A DNA stretch of 64,000 bases from Streptococcus ovis DSM 16829 (GCF_000380125.1 NZ_KB904580.1:96301-160300), one strand, 5' to 3'; counted from the first letter of the stretch, positions 23,905 through 33,460 are shown. Numbers and translations are program-made. The notes: generated by a model not told the origin, from the letters alone.

Positions 23905-25602
23905 ATGAAATTCGCAGACTATACTTACACCCGTCCAGATTATGAGGCCATTAAGAAAGAAATGACCGCTCTCACAGAAGAGCTTTCAGCAGCAACTTCA
24001 GCCGAAGAGACGGTAAAAATTGTTCAAGACATTACCCGTATCAACAATTTAATTGATACACAAGCTAACCTTTGGAGTATCCGTCATTCCGTTGACATGA
24101 ATGATGAATTCTACAATGAAGAGACGAAATTCTGGAATGAATACAGTCCTCTCTTTAGTGAATTGGCAACCAACTATTACCGCGTTGTTGTGGCAAGTCC
24201 ATACCGTGAAGCTCTTTCTGACATCTTGCCGGATACCTTCTTCATGTTGGCTGAAAATCAGCTAGAAACCTTCTCTTCTGAAGCCATTCCCCTCTTCCAA
24301 AAGGAAAATGATTTGGTAGATCAATACAATGCTTTGATTTCTTCTGCCAAGATTGAGTTCCAAGGACAAACCCTGAATCTGTCACAAATGCCACCGCATT
24401 CTCAATCTACGGACCGTACGACTCGTATCGCAGCTCACAATGCCATCAATGGATTCTTTGAGGCCAACGAAGCTGAGTTTGACCGTATCTATGATGAATT
24501 GGTCAACGTTCGCAGTGAAATTGCCAAGACACTTGGGTTCAAGGATTATGTGGAATACGGCTACAAGATGATGAATCGCTTTGACTACAACCGCGATATG
24601 GTCAAAGTCTACCGTGAAGAAATCCTCAAGCATGTTGTCCCAGCCGTTCAGAAACTCCGTGATCGCCAAGCCAAACGCTTGCAGATTGAAGATTTGAAAT
24701 ACTATGATATCAACCTCAACTTCCTAGATGGCAATGCCAAACCGCAAGGAAATCCTGACTTTATCGTGTCACAGGCCAAAGAAATGTACCACGAACTCTC
24801 TCCAGAAACTGGCGAATTCTTTGACTTTATGGTGGAGCATGATCTTCTCGACCTCGTTGCCAAAGAAGGAAAAGATTCTGGTGGTTACTGTACTTACATT
24901 CCAGATTACAAGAGTCCCTTTATCTTCTCAAACTTTAATGGAACTAGTGCTGACGTGGATGTTTTGACCCACGAAGCAGGACACGCCTTCCAAGTCTACC
25001 GTTCACGCTGGATCCAGCCATCAGAAGTCATCTGGCCAACCAATGAATCTTGTGAAATCCATTCTATGTCAATGGAATTCATTACCTGGCCATGGATGGA
25101 CCGCTTCTTTAACGAACAAGTTGACAAATATAAATTTAGTCATTTATCTGATGCACTTCTCTTCTTACCATATGGAGTCCTTGTAGACCACTTCCAACAC
25201 GAAGTCTATGAACATCCAGAAATGACACCTGCAGAGCGTAAAGCCACTTGGAAGCGACTAGCAGACCTCTACTTGCCAGACCGTGACTATTCTGATTCTG
25301 ACTTCTTGAGCCATGGCGGCTTCTGGTTCCGTCAAGGACACATCTTCGCAAGTCCGTTCTACTACATTGACTATACTTTAGCACAAGTCTGTGCCCTTCA
25401 ATTCTGGAAACGGACGCAGGTTGACCATGATGAAAACGCTTGGGCAGACTATCTCCGTATCTGCGACCTCGGCGGTTCTAAGTCCTTCTTACAAATCGTT
25501 GATGCTGCCAACTTGCAGTCTCCATTCAAAGAAGGTGCCCTAGAAGCTACAATTTCTGCTGCTACTGACTACCTAGACAGCATTGATGACACTAACTTAT
25601 AA
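23905..25602 (+). CDS. M3 family oligoendopeptidase
   Basis: 565 residues. Zinc metallopeptidase of the thimet/PepF superfamily that cuts short peptides in the cytoplasm. The zinc motif HEAGH is at residues 356-360, with the third ligand Glu in NESCEIHSMSMEF about 25 residues later. Also present is the conserved substrate-binding HGGFWFRQGHIF near residue 472. The length and the GTSADVDVLTHEAGH context place it in the streptococcal M3 oligoendopeptidase group distinct from classical PepF. Single gene with promoter and terminator. Confidence 0.93.
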   Translation: MKFADYTYTRPDYEAIKKEMTALTEELSAATSAEETVKIVQDITRINNLIDTQANLWSIRHSVDMNDEFYNEETKFWNEYSPLFSELATNYYRVVVASPYREALSDILPDTFFMLAENQLETFSSEAIPLFQKENDLVDQYNALISSAKIEFQGQTLNLSQMPPHSQSTDRTTRIAAHNAINGFFEANEAEFDRIYDELVNVRSEIAKTLGFKDYVEYGYKMMNRFDYNRDMVKVYREEILKHVVPAVQKLRDRQAKRLQIEDLKYYDINLNFLDGNAKPQGNPDFIVSQAKEMYHELSPETGEFFDFMVEHDLLDLVAKEGKDSGGYCTYIPDYKSPFIFSNFNGTSADVDVLTHEAGHAFQVYRSRWIQPSEVIWPTNESCEIHSMSMEFITWPWMDRFFNEQVDKYKFSHLSDALLFLPYGVLVDHFQHEVYEHPEMTPAERKATWKRLADLYLPDRDYSDSDFLSHGGFWFRQGHIFASPFYYIDYTLAQVCALQFWKRTQVDHDENAWADYLRICDLGGSKSFLQIVDAANLQSPFKEGALEATISAATDYLDSIDDTNL

Positions 25603-25605
25603 AAG

Positions 25606-25644
25606 AAAAAGTGATGACTCTCTTATGAGAATCATCACTTTTTT
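25606..25644 (+). terminator. Rho-independent terminator
   Basis: AAAAAGTGATGA (25606-25617) pairs with TCATCACTTTTT (25632-25643), with a further TCT/GAGA inner stem and a closing T run. Could serve the plus-strand peptidase; no genes converge closely on it. Confidence 0.88.
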
Positions 25645-25669
25645 GTATTCACTTATATGAAAATTCTGC

Positions 25670-26461
25670 CTACCCTCGAATCCGATCTAAATATTCTTGA
25701 TAGGTTTCCGTTTCCATCAATCGTTTCGCATTTTCAACACGCGCCTTCGTTGGCGGCTTGGTTCCTTCTAGTGGATACGGGCGGCCAAGTTCACGCCATT
25801 TGAATTCACCCAAGTTATGATATGGTAGGACTTCAAAGCGCTCTACGTTTTTCAGTGTTTTGACATATTTTCCTAGTTCAATCAAATCGTCATCTCTATC
25901 TGTCAACCCAGGTACCAAGACATGACGAATCCAAACAGGTTTGCCAATTTCAGACAAATATTGAGCGCAGGCCAGAATATTTTTATTGCTGTGACCTGTT
26001 ACAATCTTGTGCTGATCAACATTGATTTCTTTAATATCCAAAAGAACCAAGTCTGTCACAGCCATCAGTTTATTGTATTTCTCCAAGTATCGAGGAGTAT
26101 TGCGGAAGGTCAACGCACAGGTATCCAAGGTCGTATGAATTCCTTTTTCTTTTGCCAGTGTAAAGAGGGCAATCAAAAAGTCAATCTGGATGGTCGCTTC
26201 CCCGCCAGATACGGTAATTCCACCTTCTTTACCCCAGAACATTTTGTAACGCATGGCCTCATTGAGGACATCCTCTGCTGTCCGTGTCGTCGCATTAGGA
26301 TTGACCAAATCCCATGTATCAGGATTATGACAATACTGACAGCGCATGTGACAACCCTGCATAAAGACGACAAAGCGAATCCCAGGACCATCCACTGCAC
26401 CGAAACTTTCTGTTGAATGCACCAAACCGGTGACTTTTCTGTAATCTACTTCTTCTTGCAT
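25670..26461 (-). CDS. pflA: Pyruvate formate-lyase-activating enzyme
   Basis: 263 residues. Radical-SAM enzyme that installs the glycyl radical on pyruvate formate-lyase under anaerobic conditions, enabling mixed-acid fermentation. The 4Fe-4S cysteines are in GCHMRCQYCHN (Cys37, Cys41, Cys45 region, CX3CX2C). Also seen are the SAM-binding GGEAT and the PFL-AE-specific TFGAVDGPGIR-type start (here STESFGAVDGPGIRF). pflB is not in the window, as is usual in streptococci. Confidence 0.95.
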   Translation of the reverse strand: MQEEVDYRKVTGLVHSTESFGAVDGPGIRFVVFMQGCHMRCQYCHNPDTWDLVNPNATTRTAEDVLNEAMRYKMFWGKEGGITVSGGEATIQIDFLIALFTLAKEKGIHTTLDTCALTFRNTPRYLEKYNKLMAVTDLVLLDIKEINVDQHKIVTGHSNKNILACAQYLSEIGKPVWIRHVLVPGLTDRDDDLIELGKYVKTLKNVERFEVLPYHNLGEFKWRELGRPYPLEGTKPPTKARVENAKRLMETETYQEYLDRIRG

Positions 26462-26535
26462 GTCTTTCTTTCTATTTCTCCTATATCCCTATTATAGCAC
26501 GATTACAAAGAAAGGGCATGTTGAAAAATTGAAAA

Positions 26536-28251
26536 TTACAGTTCTTTGACTTGCTTAGGCAAAAAGAGGCTCACCTGCGTGAAGTAGTCTTTTTCAGAGG
26601 CGATTTCCATGTGGTAGTCCTTGCCAAATTGCAGAGCTAAACGCTGATCGACATTTTTAAGACCGATTCCTCCTTGACGTACGGATTTAGTCGTCTCCGT
26701 TGCCTGATCCTGACTCTCCATCCCTTTACCGTTATCGCGAATGTCAATGCGTAAGTGCTGCGCTGTTTCACTAACAGTAACTTCAATCAGCCCATCACGC
26801 TCGACTTCCTTAATACCATGGTAAATGGCATTTTCGACAATCGGCTGTAAAATTAACTTGGGTACTTGATAGTCTGCATAGGCTGGCAATTCATGGAGTT
26901 CATAGTTGAGCTTATTGCCATAGCGCTGCTCTTGAATAAAGAGATACTGACGAACATGTTCCATCTCATCCTTAAGACAAATTTGCTCATTTCCATTATT
27001 GAGGGCAATGCGGAAATATGTTGCCAATGCCTTGGTAATGTCCACCACGCGCTTACGATCATTGAACTCCGTCATCCAAACAATTGTATCTAGGGTATTG
27101 TAGAGGAAATGAGGGTTGATTTGACTGGCCAGTGCCACCAGCTCATACTCCCGAATATCCTGCTCTTGTTGCTTGACAGAAGCCATGAGAGCGTCAATTT
27201 GATCCAGCATTTTATTGAAATAGCGCGATAAATCTAACAATTCAGCCGTTCCCACTTCCTTGGCACGCAGGTGCGACTGCCCCTGCCCAACTGCCAAAAT
27301 GACTTGCTGCAAGTCACGAATCGGTTTTAACCAGATACGAATGACCAAAGCTGAACCCAGACCAGAAATCAAGAGGGCAACCAAGCCTGCTCCCAAGAAA
27401 GAGTACAGGATTTGACGCCGAACCATGTGGAGTTCATCAAGGGATGACACACCAACCAAGGTCCATTGGCTATCTGGAATTTCGATCTGATAGACGAATT
27501 CTTTTTTCGAAGGGGTATAGCCATTTTCCACAGCCAAGTAAGGCTTCATCGCGTCCATCTCTTCTTCAGAAGAATAAACTGCTTTTTTAGGATGATAGAC
27601 AAACTCCTTCTGAGGATTGACAATGAAAGCAAAGCCTTCTTTGCCTAATTTAAGCTGATCCAGATAGTTTTCTAAACTACTATAATCAATGTCCAGTCGT
27701 AGAACTCCCTTATTGTTGCCCTTACTATCTACAATCTCTTGCGTAACAGAAATGACCCACTGTTCTCCCTTTTGAGTCAAAGACTCCTTACGAGCAGGTG
27801 TTAATACAGGCATGGCTTTCTGGTCAATGGCTGCTTGATACCAGGATTCTGCCATCATATCACCAGAAGTTTTCATAACAAGCTGATTGTCTGTAGAAAC
27901 TATCTGACCTTCTTTGGTCACCAAGACAGCGGATACCAGATCAGCATCTCCTGTAATCAAACTATTCATCACAAAGAGCAAGTCCTCTTTGTGATCTTCA
28001 TCAGGATGAGCAATATACTCTCTTAACAAGCGATTTCCTGCCAAACTATTGGTCGTCTGCTTTAGCTTGTTCAGATAAGAAGTAATGAAAGAGCCACTTT
28101 GCTGCAAACTATCGCGCGTTTTCTGCTCGCTCAAATGCCCAATTTCAGTAGAACTCGTCTGATAATAGAAGGTTCCGACCACTCCAAGTAGAGCCATCAT
28201 CACTAAAAAACTATAGAGAAATAACTGCACTGCCAAGGAATGTTTTCTCAT
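26536..28251 (-). CDS. YesM-type sensor histidine kinase (TCS09-like)
   Basis: 571 residues. Helix at about 10-32, a large extracellular Cache-like sensor region (33-285), a second helix (about 288-312), a HAMP domain (GSALVIRIWLKPIRDLQQVI), then His_kinase with the phospho-acceptor His381 in INPHFLYNTLD. The ATPase domain has LQPIVENAIYHGI and GGIGLKNVDQRL (G boxes). It overlaps its response regulator gene by four bases. The order msrAB - regulator - kinase matches the TCS09 region of pneumococcus. Signal and targets unknown. Confidence 0.9.
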   Translation of the reverse strand: MRKHSLAVQLFLYSFLVMMALLGVVGTFYYQTSSTEIGHLSEQKTRDSLQQSGSFITSYLNKLKQTTNSLAGNRLLREYIAHPDEDHKEDLLFVMNSLITGDADLVSAVLVTKEGQIVSTDNQLVMKTSGDMMAESWYQAAIDQKAMPVLTPARKESLTQKGEQWVISVTQEIVDSKGNNKGVLRLDIDYSSLENYLDQLKLGKEGFAFIVNPQKEFVYHPKKAVYSSEEEMDAMKPYLAVENGYTPSKKEFVYQIEIPDSQWTLVGVSSLDELHMVRRQILYSFLGAGLVALLISGLGSALVIRIWLKPIRDLQQVILAVGQGQSHLRAKEVGTAELLDLSRYFNKMLDQIDALMASVKQQEQDIREYELVALASQINPHFLYNTLDTIVWMTEFNDRKRVVDITKALATYFRIALNNGNEQICLKDEMEHVRQYLFIQEQRYGNKLNYELHELPAYADYQVPKLILQPIVENAIYHGIKEVERDGLIEVTVSETAQHLRIDIRDNGKGMESQDQATETTKSVRQGGIGLKNVDQRLALQFGKDYHMEIASEKDYFTQVSLFLPKQVKEL

Positions 28252-28991
28252 TCACCTTCCCCTTTCCGAAATTGTCTCGGTGTCACACCGACCGTCTGCT
28301 TAAAACGTTGAGAGAAATAATTGATATCCCAAAAACCAACTCTTTCAGCAATTTCATAAATTTTTAAATCCGTTGTCAGCAATAAAAATTTCGCCTGTCG
28401 CATCCGTTCTTGATTGAGATAATCTTGAAAGCTCATTCCCACATCTTTCTTAATAAGAACGCTGAGATAATTGGGGCTAAAGCCTAGCTCATCCGCTAGA
28501 TGTTTGAGCGAAAAATCGCTGTCTCCTAGATGGTTGCGAATCTTTTTCTGCAAGTCTGAATACTCTTCTTGCATGATATACTCTTCCAGCTTTTCTTTTT
28601 TCACATCTTGGACTAGCTTGTCTTGGATTTTTGATAAAATCCCTTCCACATCTGTCTTGCTGAATGGCTTGAGTAGATAGTCATCTGCGCCCAGCTTGAG
28701 TGCAGAAAGAGCGTAGTCAAACTCATCATAGCCTGTCAAAAAAACAAGATGACAGGCTGGATGGTGGTCTTTAATCAGTTGTGCTAACTGAATCCCGTTC
28801 ATCTTAGGCATATTGATGTCTGTCAAGACAATATCAAATGGTTGATCTTGGAAAAGTTCCCAAGCTTTACGACCATCTTCTGCTTCAACGACACGGTCAA
28901 TTTGAAATTTTTTAAAATCAACTAAAGAACAAATACCTTGTCGAACAAGGTATTCGTCTTCTACTATCAAAATGGAATAAATGGCCGTCAC
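28248..28991 (-). CDS. YesN-type AraC-family response regulator
   Basis: 247 residues. Receiver domain 5-125 with the phosphorylated Asp58 in IVLTDINMPKMNG, Glu11/Asp12 (VEDE) and Lys in YLLKPFS. C-terminal AraC DNA-binding domain (150-245) with two helix-turn-helix units, LKHLADELGFSPNYLS and IYEIAERVGFWDINYFSQRF. Promoter TGC-TATAAT directly upstream (29015-29020). Co-expressed with the sensor kinase; stands directly downstream of msrAB. Confidence 0.93.
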   Translation of the reverse strand: MTAIYSILIVEDEYLVRQGICSLVDFKKFQIDRVVEAEDGRKAWELFQDQPFDIVLTDINMPKMNGIQLAQLIKDHHPACHLVFLTGYDEFDYALSALKLGADDYLLKPFSKTDVEGILSKIQDKLVQDVKKEKLEEYIMQEEYSDLQKKIRNHLGDSDFSLKHLADELGFSPNYLSVLIKKDVGMSFQDYLNQERMRQAKFLLLTTDLKIYEIAERVGFWDINYFSQRFKQTVGVTPRQFRKGEGE

Positions 28992-29014
28992 CTTCTTTTG
29001 TTCTCTTTATCTTT

Positions 29015-29042
29015 ATTATAGCAGAAAGCCTAAACGTAGGCT
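29015..29042 (-). promoter_or_regulatory. Two-component system promoter with msrAB 3' hairpin
   Basis: The msrAB stop lies in a 6-bp stem AGCCTA (29027-29032) / TAGGCT (29037-29042). Immediately downstream on the minus strand is TGC-TATAAT (TATAAT 29015-29020), so the regulator-kinase pair can be transcribed separately from the repair operon. Confidence 0.6.
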
Positions 29043-30148
29043 AGAAGATACCCATATCCTTTGGCTTCCATTTCTGCTTTCGGAATGAATTTAATGGATA
29101 AGCTATTGATACAGTAGCGAAGACCACCTTGATCTTCTGGCCCATCTGTAAAGACATGCCCTAGGTGTGAATCCCCAGCGCGACTTCGCACTTCCGTCCG
29201 TTTCATATTGTAACTTGTATCTTCCTTATAACGAGCGACATCTGGGCTAATAGGTCGAGAGAAACTTGGCCAACCACAGCCTGATTCAAACTTATCCTTA
29301 GAAGAAAAGAGGGGTTCTCCTGTCACAACATCCACATAAATACCATCTTCAAACTGATCCCAATAACGATTGGAGAAGGCTTTCTCTGTATCATTGTTTT
29401 GGGTGACATCGTACTCTTCCTTGGTTAATTTTTTCTTAATTTCTTCATCACTTGGCTTTTTATATTTACTTTCATCGATGACAGGATAAGCCGCTGCATT
29501 GACATTGATATGACAGTAGCCATTTGGATTTTTCTTGAGGTAATCTTGATGATAGTCTTCTGCTAAGACATAGTGATCAAGTGGTACATTCTCAACCACG
29601 ATAGGCTTGTCAAATTTCTGACTTAGTTCTTCCAAGGCTTGTTTGATGGTGGCTTCATCCTCTTTATCGGTGTAGTAGATACCTGTTCGATACTGGCTTC
29701 CTATATCATTGCCTTGCTTATTCTTGCTTGTTGGGTCAATGATACGGAAGTAATGTAGGAGCAAGTCACGCAAACTGACTTCACTCTTATCATACTGAAT
29801 GTGAACAGTCTCTGCATGCCCTGTTTGCCCAATTAACTTGTAGTTGGTGGTATCGCTCTTTCCATTCGCATAGCCAACCGTTACATCTACCACACCATCT
29901 ACCCGTTCAAAGTAGGCTTCCACTCCCCAAAAACAGCCACCTGCCAAGTAAATTTCTTTTAGATTTTTGGGATCAACCTTAGATTTGTCTTTCAATTTAC
30001 GTTCTGTACTTATTTGTTTCACTTCAGGGACTGAATTCAGTTGCTCACGAGTTAGTTTTGACTCGATTTTGAGGAAGATAACCCCTGACAAAATCAGGAT
30101 TCCTAAAAAGATGACTGCTACTAAAAATGATTTCATTTGAGGTTGCAT
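29030..30148 (-). CDS. msrAB: Membrane-anchored methionine sulfoxide reductase MsrA-MsrB fusion
   Basis: 372 residues. One N-terminal helix (about 7-27) anchors it outside. MsrA domain 65-205 with catalytic Cys72 in GGCFWGVE reduces Met-S-oxide. MsrB domain 240-365 has GCGWPSF, HLGHVF and catalytic Cys346 in RYCINSLS, reducing Met-R-oxide. No zinc CxxC pairs, as is common in streptococci. This is the surface MsrAB2 type, which receives electrons from a thioredoxin-fold lipoprotein and CcdA; both are encoded directly upstream, so the operon repairs oxidised surface proteins. Confidence 0.94.
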   Translation of the reverse strand: MQPQMKSFLVAVIFLGILILSGVIFLKIESKLTREQLNSVPEVKQISTERKLKDKSKVDPKNLKEIYLAGGCFWGVEAYFERVDGVVDVTVGYANGKSDTTNYKLIGQTGHAETVHIQYDKSEVSLRDLLLHYFRIIDPTSKNKQGNDIGSQYRTGIYYTDKEDEATIKQALEELSQKFDKPIVVENVPLDHYVLAEDYHQDYLKKNPNGYCHINVNAAAYPVIDESKYKKPSDEEIKKKLTKEEYDVTQNNDTEKAFSNRYWDQFEDGIYVDVVTGEPLFSSKDKFESGCGWPSFSRPISPDVARYKEDTSYNMKRTEVRSRAGDSHLGHVFTDGPEDQGGLRYCINSLSIKFIPKAEMEAKGYGYLLAYV

Positions 30149-30169
30149 AGGCTGACCTCCATTTCTTTA

Positions 30170-30778
30170 TTATTTAATTGTTTCAAATGTGTTGAGAATA
30201 TCTGCTTTCTCCATATGACCAGGCATCACCTTCGTGATAATACCGTCACTACCAATGAACGCTGAGGTCGGGTATACACGAACACCATATTCTTCAATCA
30301 GTTTTCCACTTGGATCTAAGAGGACTGGCAAGTTCTTGTGCCCAAGTTCTTTGTACCATTTCTTAAAATCTTCTTCTGATTGTTCTCCTTTTTTATTAGG
30401 AGAAACAACTGAGAGAATGACAGTGTCTGCCGGTGCATCCTTGGCTAAGCCATCGACTTCTTCTAATCCAGCTAAACAGATAGGACACCAGGACGCCCAG
30501 AATTTTAAATAGACCTTTTTGCCTTTAAAGTCTGATAAATTGTAGGTTTTCCCATCTACACCCATCAAACTAAAATCGGATGCTTTTTTACCATCATTCA
30601 TCTGTTTAGCATCTGACATCTGATCATCTTTCATCTCTTTCTTATGAGAGAGTTTGTCTGTCTCTTTTACCATCTTAGTCGACTCCGTAGCCTTTCCGTT
30701 TGTCTTGACCTGTGTGGAACAGGCTACAAGCAGACTCGTGCAAGCTAAAGCGATTGTCAGTAGTTGGAGTTTTTTCAT
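30170..30778 (-). CDS. Thioredoxin-family (TlpA-like, Etrx) lipoprotein
   Basis: 202 residues. Lipobox LVAC (Cys20). A hydrophilic linker (21-65) rich in Lys, Asp and Met includes MKDDQMSDAK, close to the repeats of the neighbouring lipoprotein. The TlpA/AhpC-TSA domain (66-202) has the redox motif WCPIC (Cys98, Cys101) and the cis-Pro YPTSAF. In pneumococcus the counterpart (Etrx2) passes electrons from CcdA2 to MsrAB2. The gene is 21 bp upstream of msrAB. Confidence 0.93.
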   Translation of the reverse strand: MKKLQLLTIALACTSLLVACSTQVKTNGKATESTKMVKETDKLSHKKEMKDDQMSDAKQMNDGKKASDFSLMGVDGKTYNLSDFKGKKVYLKFWASWCPICLAGLEEVDGLAKDAPADTVILSVVSPNKKGEQSEEDFKKWYKELGHKNLPVLLDPSGKLIEEYGVRVYPTSAFIGSDGIITKVMPGHMEKADILNTFETIK

Positions 30779-30790
30779 AAACGTCCTCCC

Positions 30791-31120
30791 TTAATTCTTT
30801 TCTCCATCTGACATCTTGTCGTCTTCCATCTTGTCGTCTTCCATCTTGTCGTCTTCCATCTTGTCATCGGACATTTTATCGTCTGACATCTTATCATCTT
30901 TCATGTTGTCATCGGACATTTTGTCGCCTTCCATCTTGTCGTCTTTCATGTTATCATCTGACATGTTGTCATCTTTCATTTTGTCGTCGGACATCTTGTC
31001 CTTTTTCTCCATCATAGAGGACTCGTCTGTCTTTTTATTATCAGATTTAGGCTGGGTTGAGCAAGCTGCTAAGAAAGCACCGCAAGCAAGTAAGATAGCG
31101 ACTGTTTGTAATTTTTTCAT
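30791..31120 (-). CDS. Met-rich pentapeptide-repeat lipoprotein
   Basis: 109 residues. Signal peptide and lipobox LAAC (Cys20), then after a short polar linker 13 tandem pentapeptides of the form M-[SKE]-[DG]-D-[KN] from residue 43 to 107. The mature part has 15 methionines, 13 of them at an exact five-residue spacing, in a highly charged, disordered chain. It lies between ccdA and the thioredoxin lipoprotein (12 bp and 28 bp gaps) in the surface methionine-repair operon. No homologous function is known to me; a sacrificial oxidant trap, Msr substrate or metal binder is plausible. Confidence 0.85.
   Translation of the reverse strand: MKKLQTVAILLACGAFLAACSTQPKSDNKKTDESSMMEKKDKMSDDKMKDDNMSDDNMKDDKMEGDKMSDDNMKDDKMSDDKMSDDKMEDDKMEDDKMEDDKMSDGEKN
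30800..30994 (-). repeat. 15-bp tandem repeat array coding for the Met pentapeptides
   Basis: Thirteen 15-bp units in frame. Neighbouring units such as the three consecutive MEDDK copies are nearly identical at DNA level, so copy number should vary between strains by slippage without frameshift. Confidence 0.85.
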
Positions 31121-31148
31121 GATATATGTACTCCTTTATGTAAAATAG

Positions 31149-31868
31149 TTAGTTAAAAATTGTTTCAAAAAATGCAGTGATAGCATCGACCTTTCCCAAA
31201 ACGAGGGTAATTCCCATTAGGATAATCAAGGCACCACCAATTTTTTTCATGGTTAGCATATGAGGCTTTAGTTTATTAAACTGTTTGACAAGGGCAGAGC
31301 TTGACAAAGTGATGAGTAGAAATGGCAAAGACAAACCCAGTGTATAAACCAGAAGCAAGAGCCCCCCTTGTACCGAACTGCCCCCGCCTGAAGCAGCCAA
31401 TCCTAGAACAGAGCCTAGCACAGGGCCAACACAAGGGGTCCAGCCAAAACTAAAGGTTAAGCCCAATAAAAACGCTGACAAGAAACCATTTTTAGTTTGG
31501 AAATTAAAACGAAGCTGTTTCTGTTTTTGCAGGCTAGCAATGTTAATCCATTCCATCTGGTGGAGCCCAAGAACAATAATGATCAGCCCCATGACCACTC
31601 TGAAATTTGGGCTGTTAAACAAACTTCCCAGACTGGCTGCACCAAAACCCAGTAACAGAAAAACAGAAGACAAACCAGCCATAAAGGCTACGGTCTTGAG
31701 CAAGCTGTACCAGTTAATAGAAAAACCAAAGAGGGAAACTGTTCGCTCCTTACTCTCATCCAGCAAAATCCCCAGATAGACGGGCAAAAGCGGAAAGATG
31801 CAGGGAGAAAAGAAAGATAAGATCCCAGCCGCAAAAACTGAAAACGTGAAAATAAGTGAGGTTCCCAT
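31149..31868 (-). CDS. ccdA: CcdA-type thiol-disulfide electron transporter
   Basis: 239 residues with six membrane helices. The two redox cysteines are in FFSPCIFPLLPVY (Cys23) and GWTPCVGPVLG. CcdA carries electrons from cytoplasmic thioredoxin across the membrane to surface thioredoxins. It is the first gene of the operon with the Met-rich lipoprotein, thioredoxin lipoprotein and msrAB, and should supply the reducing power for the whole pathway. Confidence 0.93.
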   Translation of the reverse strand: MGTSLIFTFSVFAAGILSFFSPCIFPLLPVYLGILLDESKERTVSLFGFSINWYSLLKTVAFMAGLSSVFLLLGFGAASLGSLFNSPNFRVVMGLIIIVLGLHQMEWINIASLQKQKQLRFNFQTKNGFLSAFLLGLTFSFGWTPCVGPVLGSVLGLAASGGGSSVQGGLLLLVYTLGLSLPFLLITLSSSALVKQFNKLKPHMLTMKKIGGALIILMGITLVLGKVDAITAFFETIFN

Positions 31869-31992
31869 TCGTAACTCCTTTCTAACTTATTTCGCTTGAC
31901 ATATTCAGTATAAGCTACTCACTCGAAAAAAAATATAGACAATCCCCTTCAAAAACTAGAATTTGGTATGCTATTTTTCTATAGGATATATA

Positions 31993-32018
31993 AAAAACTA
32001 AGGGAAATCCCTTAGTTT
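31993..32018 (-). terminator. Rho-independent terminator
   Basis: AAACTAAGGG / CCCTTAGTTT with a 4-nt loop and a T run on the minus strand, just after the CNNM gene stop. Confidence 0.83.
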
Positions 32019-32028
32019 ACCATGTATC

Positions 32029-33363
32029 TTATTCTGAGGTGGCTTCCTCTTCAATGGGAAGCACCATGATTTTAAGTTTCGTTACACGACCGTTTTTGAC
32101 CTTATCATTGACCATCGATAGATGGAAGCCATTGCTATCAACTTCGTAGGTTTCTTTTTCTTCTTGACTTGGTATCGTTCCAACTCCCGTCAAGTAGAAT
32201 CCTGCAATGGTATCGACATCATCACTTTCCAACTCTGTATCAAAATACTCATTGAAGTCATTGAGGGTCATATTTCCTTGGACAATGTAGGTCTGTTCTG
32301 CAATTTCACGGACAAAAATCTCTGTCTTATCCGTCTCGTCATCAATCTCACCGACAATTTCTTCCAGTAAGTCTTCCAAGGTTACCAAACCGGCAACGCC
32401 ACCATACTCATCCAAGAGAATGGCCATCTGCCTCTGGGTATTGCGCAAGGTGGTTAAAAGATCGTCAATGAAAATCGTTTCTGGAACAAAGAGCGGTTCC
32501 TGCATAATCCGACGAATATTGATATGTTCAAAGCCATGCTCATAAGCAGCCGATAACACCGACTTGGTATGGATAAGGCCGATAATGTTATCCTTATCAC
32601 CCTCATAGACAGGAATTCGAGAGAAGTTCTGCTTGAGGATGCTGGCGATAATCTCGGAAACGTCCTCTTCAATATCAACCATGAAGGCATCCGTACGTGG
32701 TACCATGACCTCACGCGCCACCATTTCATCCAGTGAGAAAACCCCTTGAAGCATACCAATCTCACCTGCATCTAGTGTTTCTTCGCTCTTGGTCAAAATA
32801 TACTCAATTTCATCCCTCGTCATCTGTTCATCCGCATCATCAAATTGCATCGGTGTGATACGACTCAACAGGTTCGTCGAAGCAGATAAGAGCCAGACAA
32901 AAGGACTGACAATACGCCCCAGACCAATAATAATCGGAGCTGACACTACTGCCAAATTTTCCTTCATATTCATAGCGATACGCTTAGGGTACAGTTCTCC
33001 CAAAACGATAGAAATATAAGTCAAAAAAGCCAATGCCAACCAATAACCAATGGTCTTAGCTGTTGCATCATTGCCCATCCATGTGGCCAAGACAGCCCCC
33101 AAATCACTGGCTAAACTAGCCCCTGACAGGATACTAATAAAAGTGATTCCTACTTGGATGGTTGATAGGAAATGATTAGGATTTTCCAAAACCTTGGCCA
33201 AACGGATAAAGCGTTTATCCCCTTCTTCTGCTTTTTGTTCTACACGTGAACGGTTCAGCGATACTAGAGCCATCTCAGAAGCTGAGAAAAAGGCATTGAG
33301 CAAAGTTAGAATAAGTAAGACAATAATTTTGATGTAAATGGTCTGACTACCGGGGTCTTCCAT
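32029..33363 (-). CDS. CNNM/CorC family (DUF21-CBS) membrane protein
   Basis: 444 residues. DUF21 transmembrane domain (about 8-195, four helices; SEMALVSLNRSRVEQKAEEGD is the conserved loop), tandem CBS domains (about 205-335; DEYGGVAGLVTLEDLLEEIVGEI at the end) and a C-terminal CorC_HlyC domain (350-435). Such proteins are often called hemolysins but are now linked to magnesium and other cation transport. No haemolytic role is implied. Single gene with terminator. Confidence 0.92.
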   Translation of the reverse strand: MEDPGSQTIYIKIIVLLILTLLNAFFSASEMALVSLNRSRVEQKAEEGDKRFIRLAKVLENPNHFLSTIQVGITFISILSGASLASDLGAVLATWMGNDATAKTIGYWLALAFLTYISIVLGELYPKRIAMNMKENLAVVSAPIIIGLGRIVSPFVWLLSASTNLLSRITPMQFDDADEQMTRDEIEYILTKSEETLDAGEIGMLQGVFSLDEMVAREVMVPRTDAFMVDIEEDVSEIIASILKQNFSRIPVYEGDKDNIIGLIHTKSVLSAAYEHGFEHINIRRIMQEPLFVPETIFIDDLLTTLRNTQRQMAILLDEYGGVAGLVTLEDLLEEIVGEIDDETDKTEIFVREIAEQTYIVQGNMTLNDFNEYFDTELESDDVDTIAGFYLTGVGTIPSQEEKETYEVDSNGFHLSMVNDKVKNGRVTKLKIMVLPIEEEATSE

Positions 33364-33460
33364 GACAATCTCCTGTTCATTTTTAAAATAAGTATTCCTA
33401 TTATAGCATATTTTCCAAATTACGGAAATAGTCGGCTTATTTCGTTCAATTCTCCAAACT

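Noticed and set aside
30816-31148. 110-residue Ser/Leu-rich frame opposite the Met-rich lipoprotein
   Set aside because: A shadow of the 15-bp tandem repeat on the other strand.
32029-33363. Hemolysin
   Set aside because: The historical name for the DUF21-CBS family is misleading; the domains point to cation transport.
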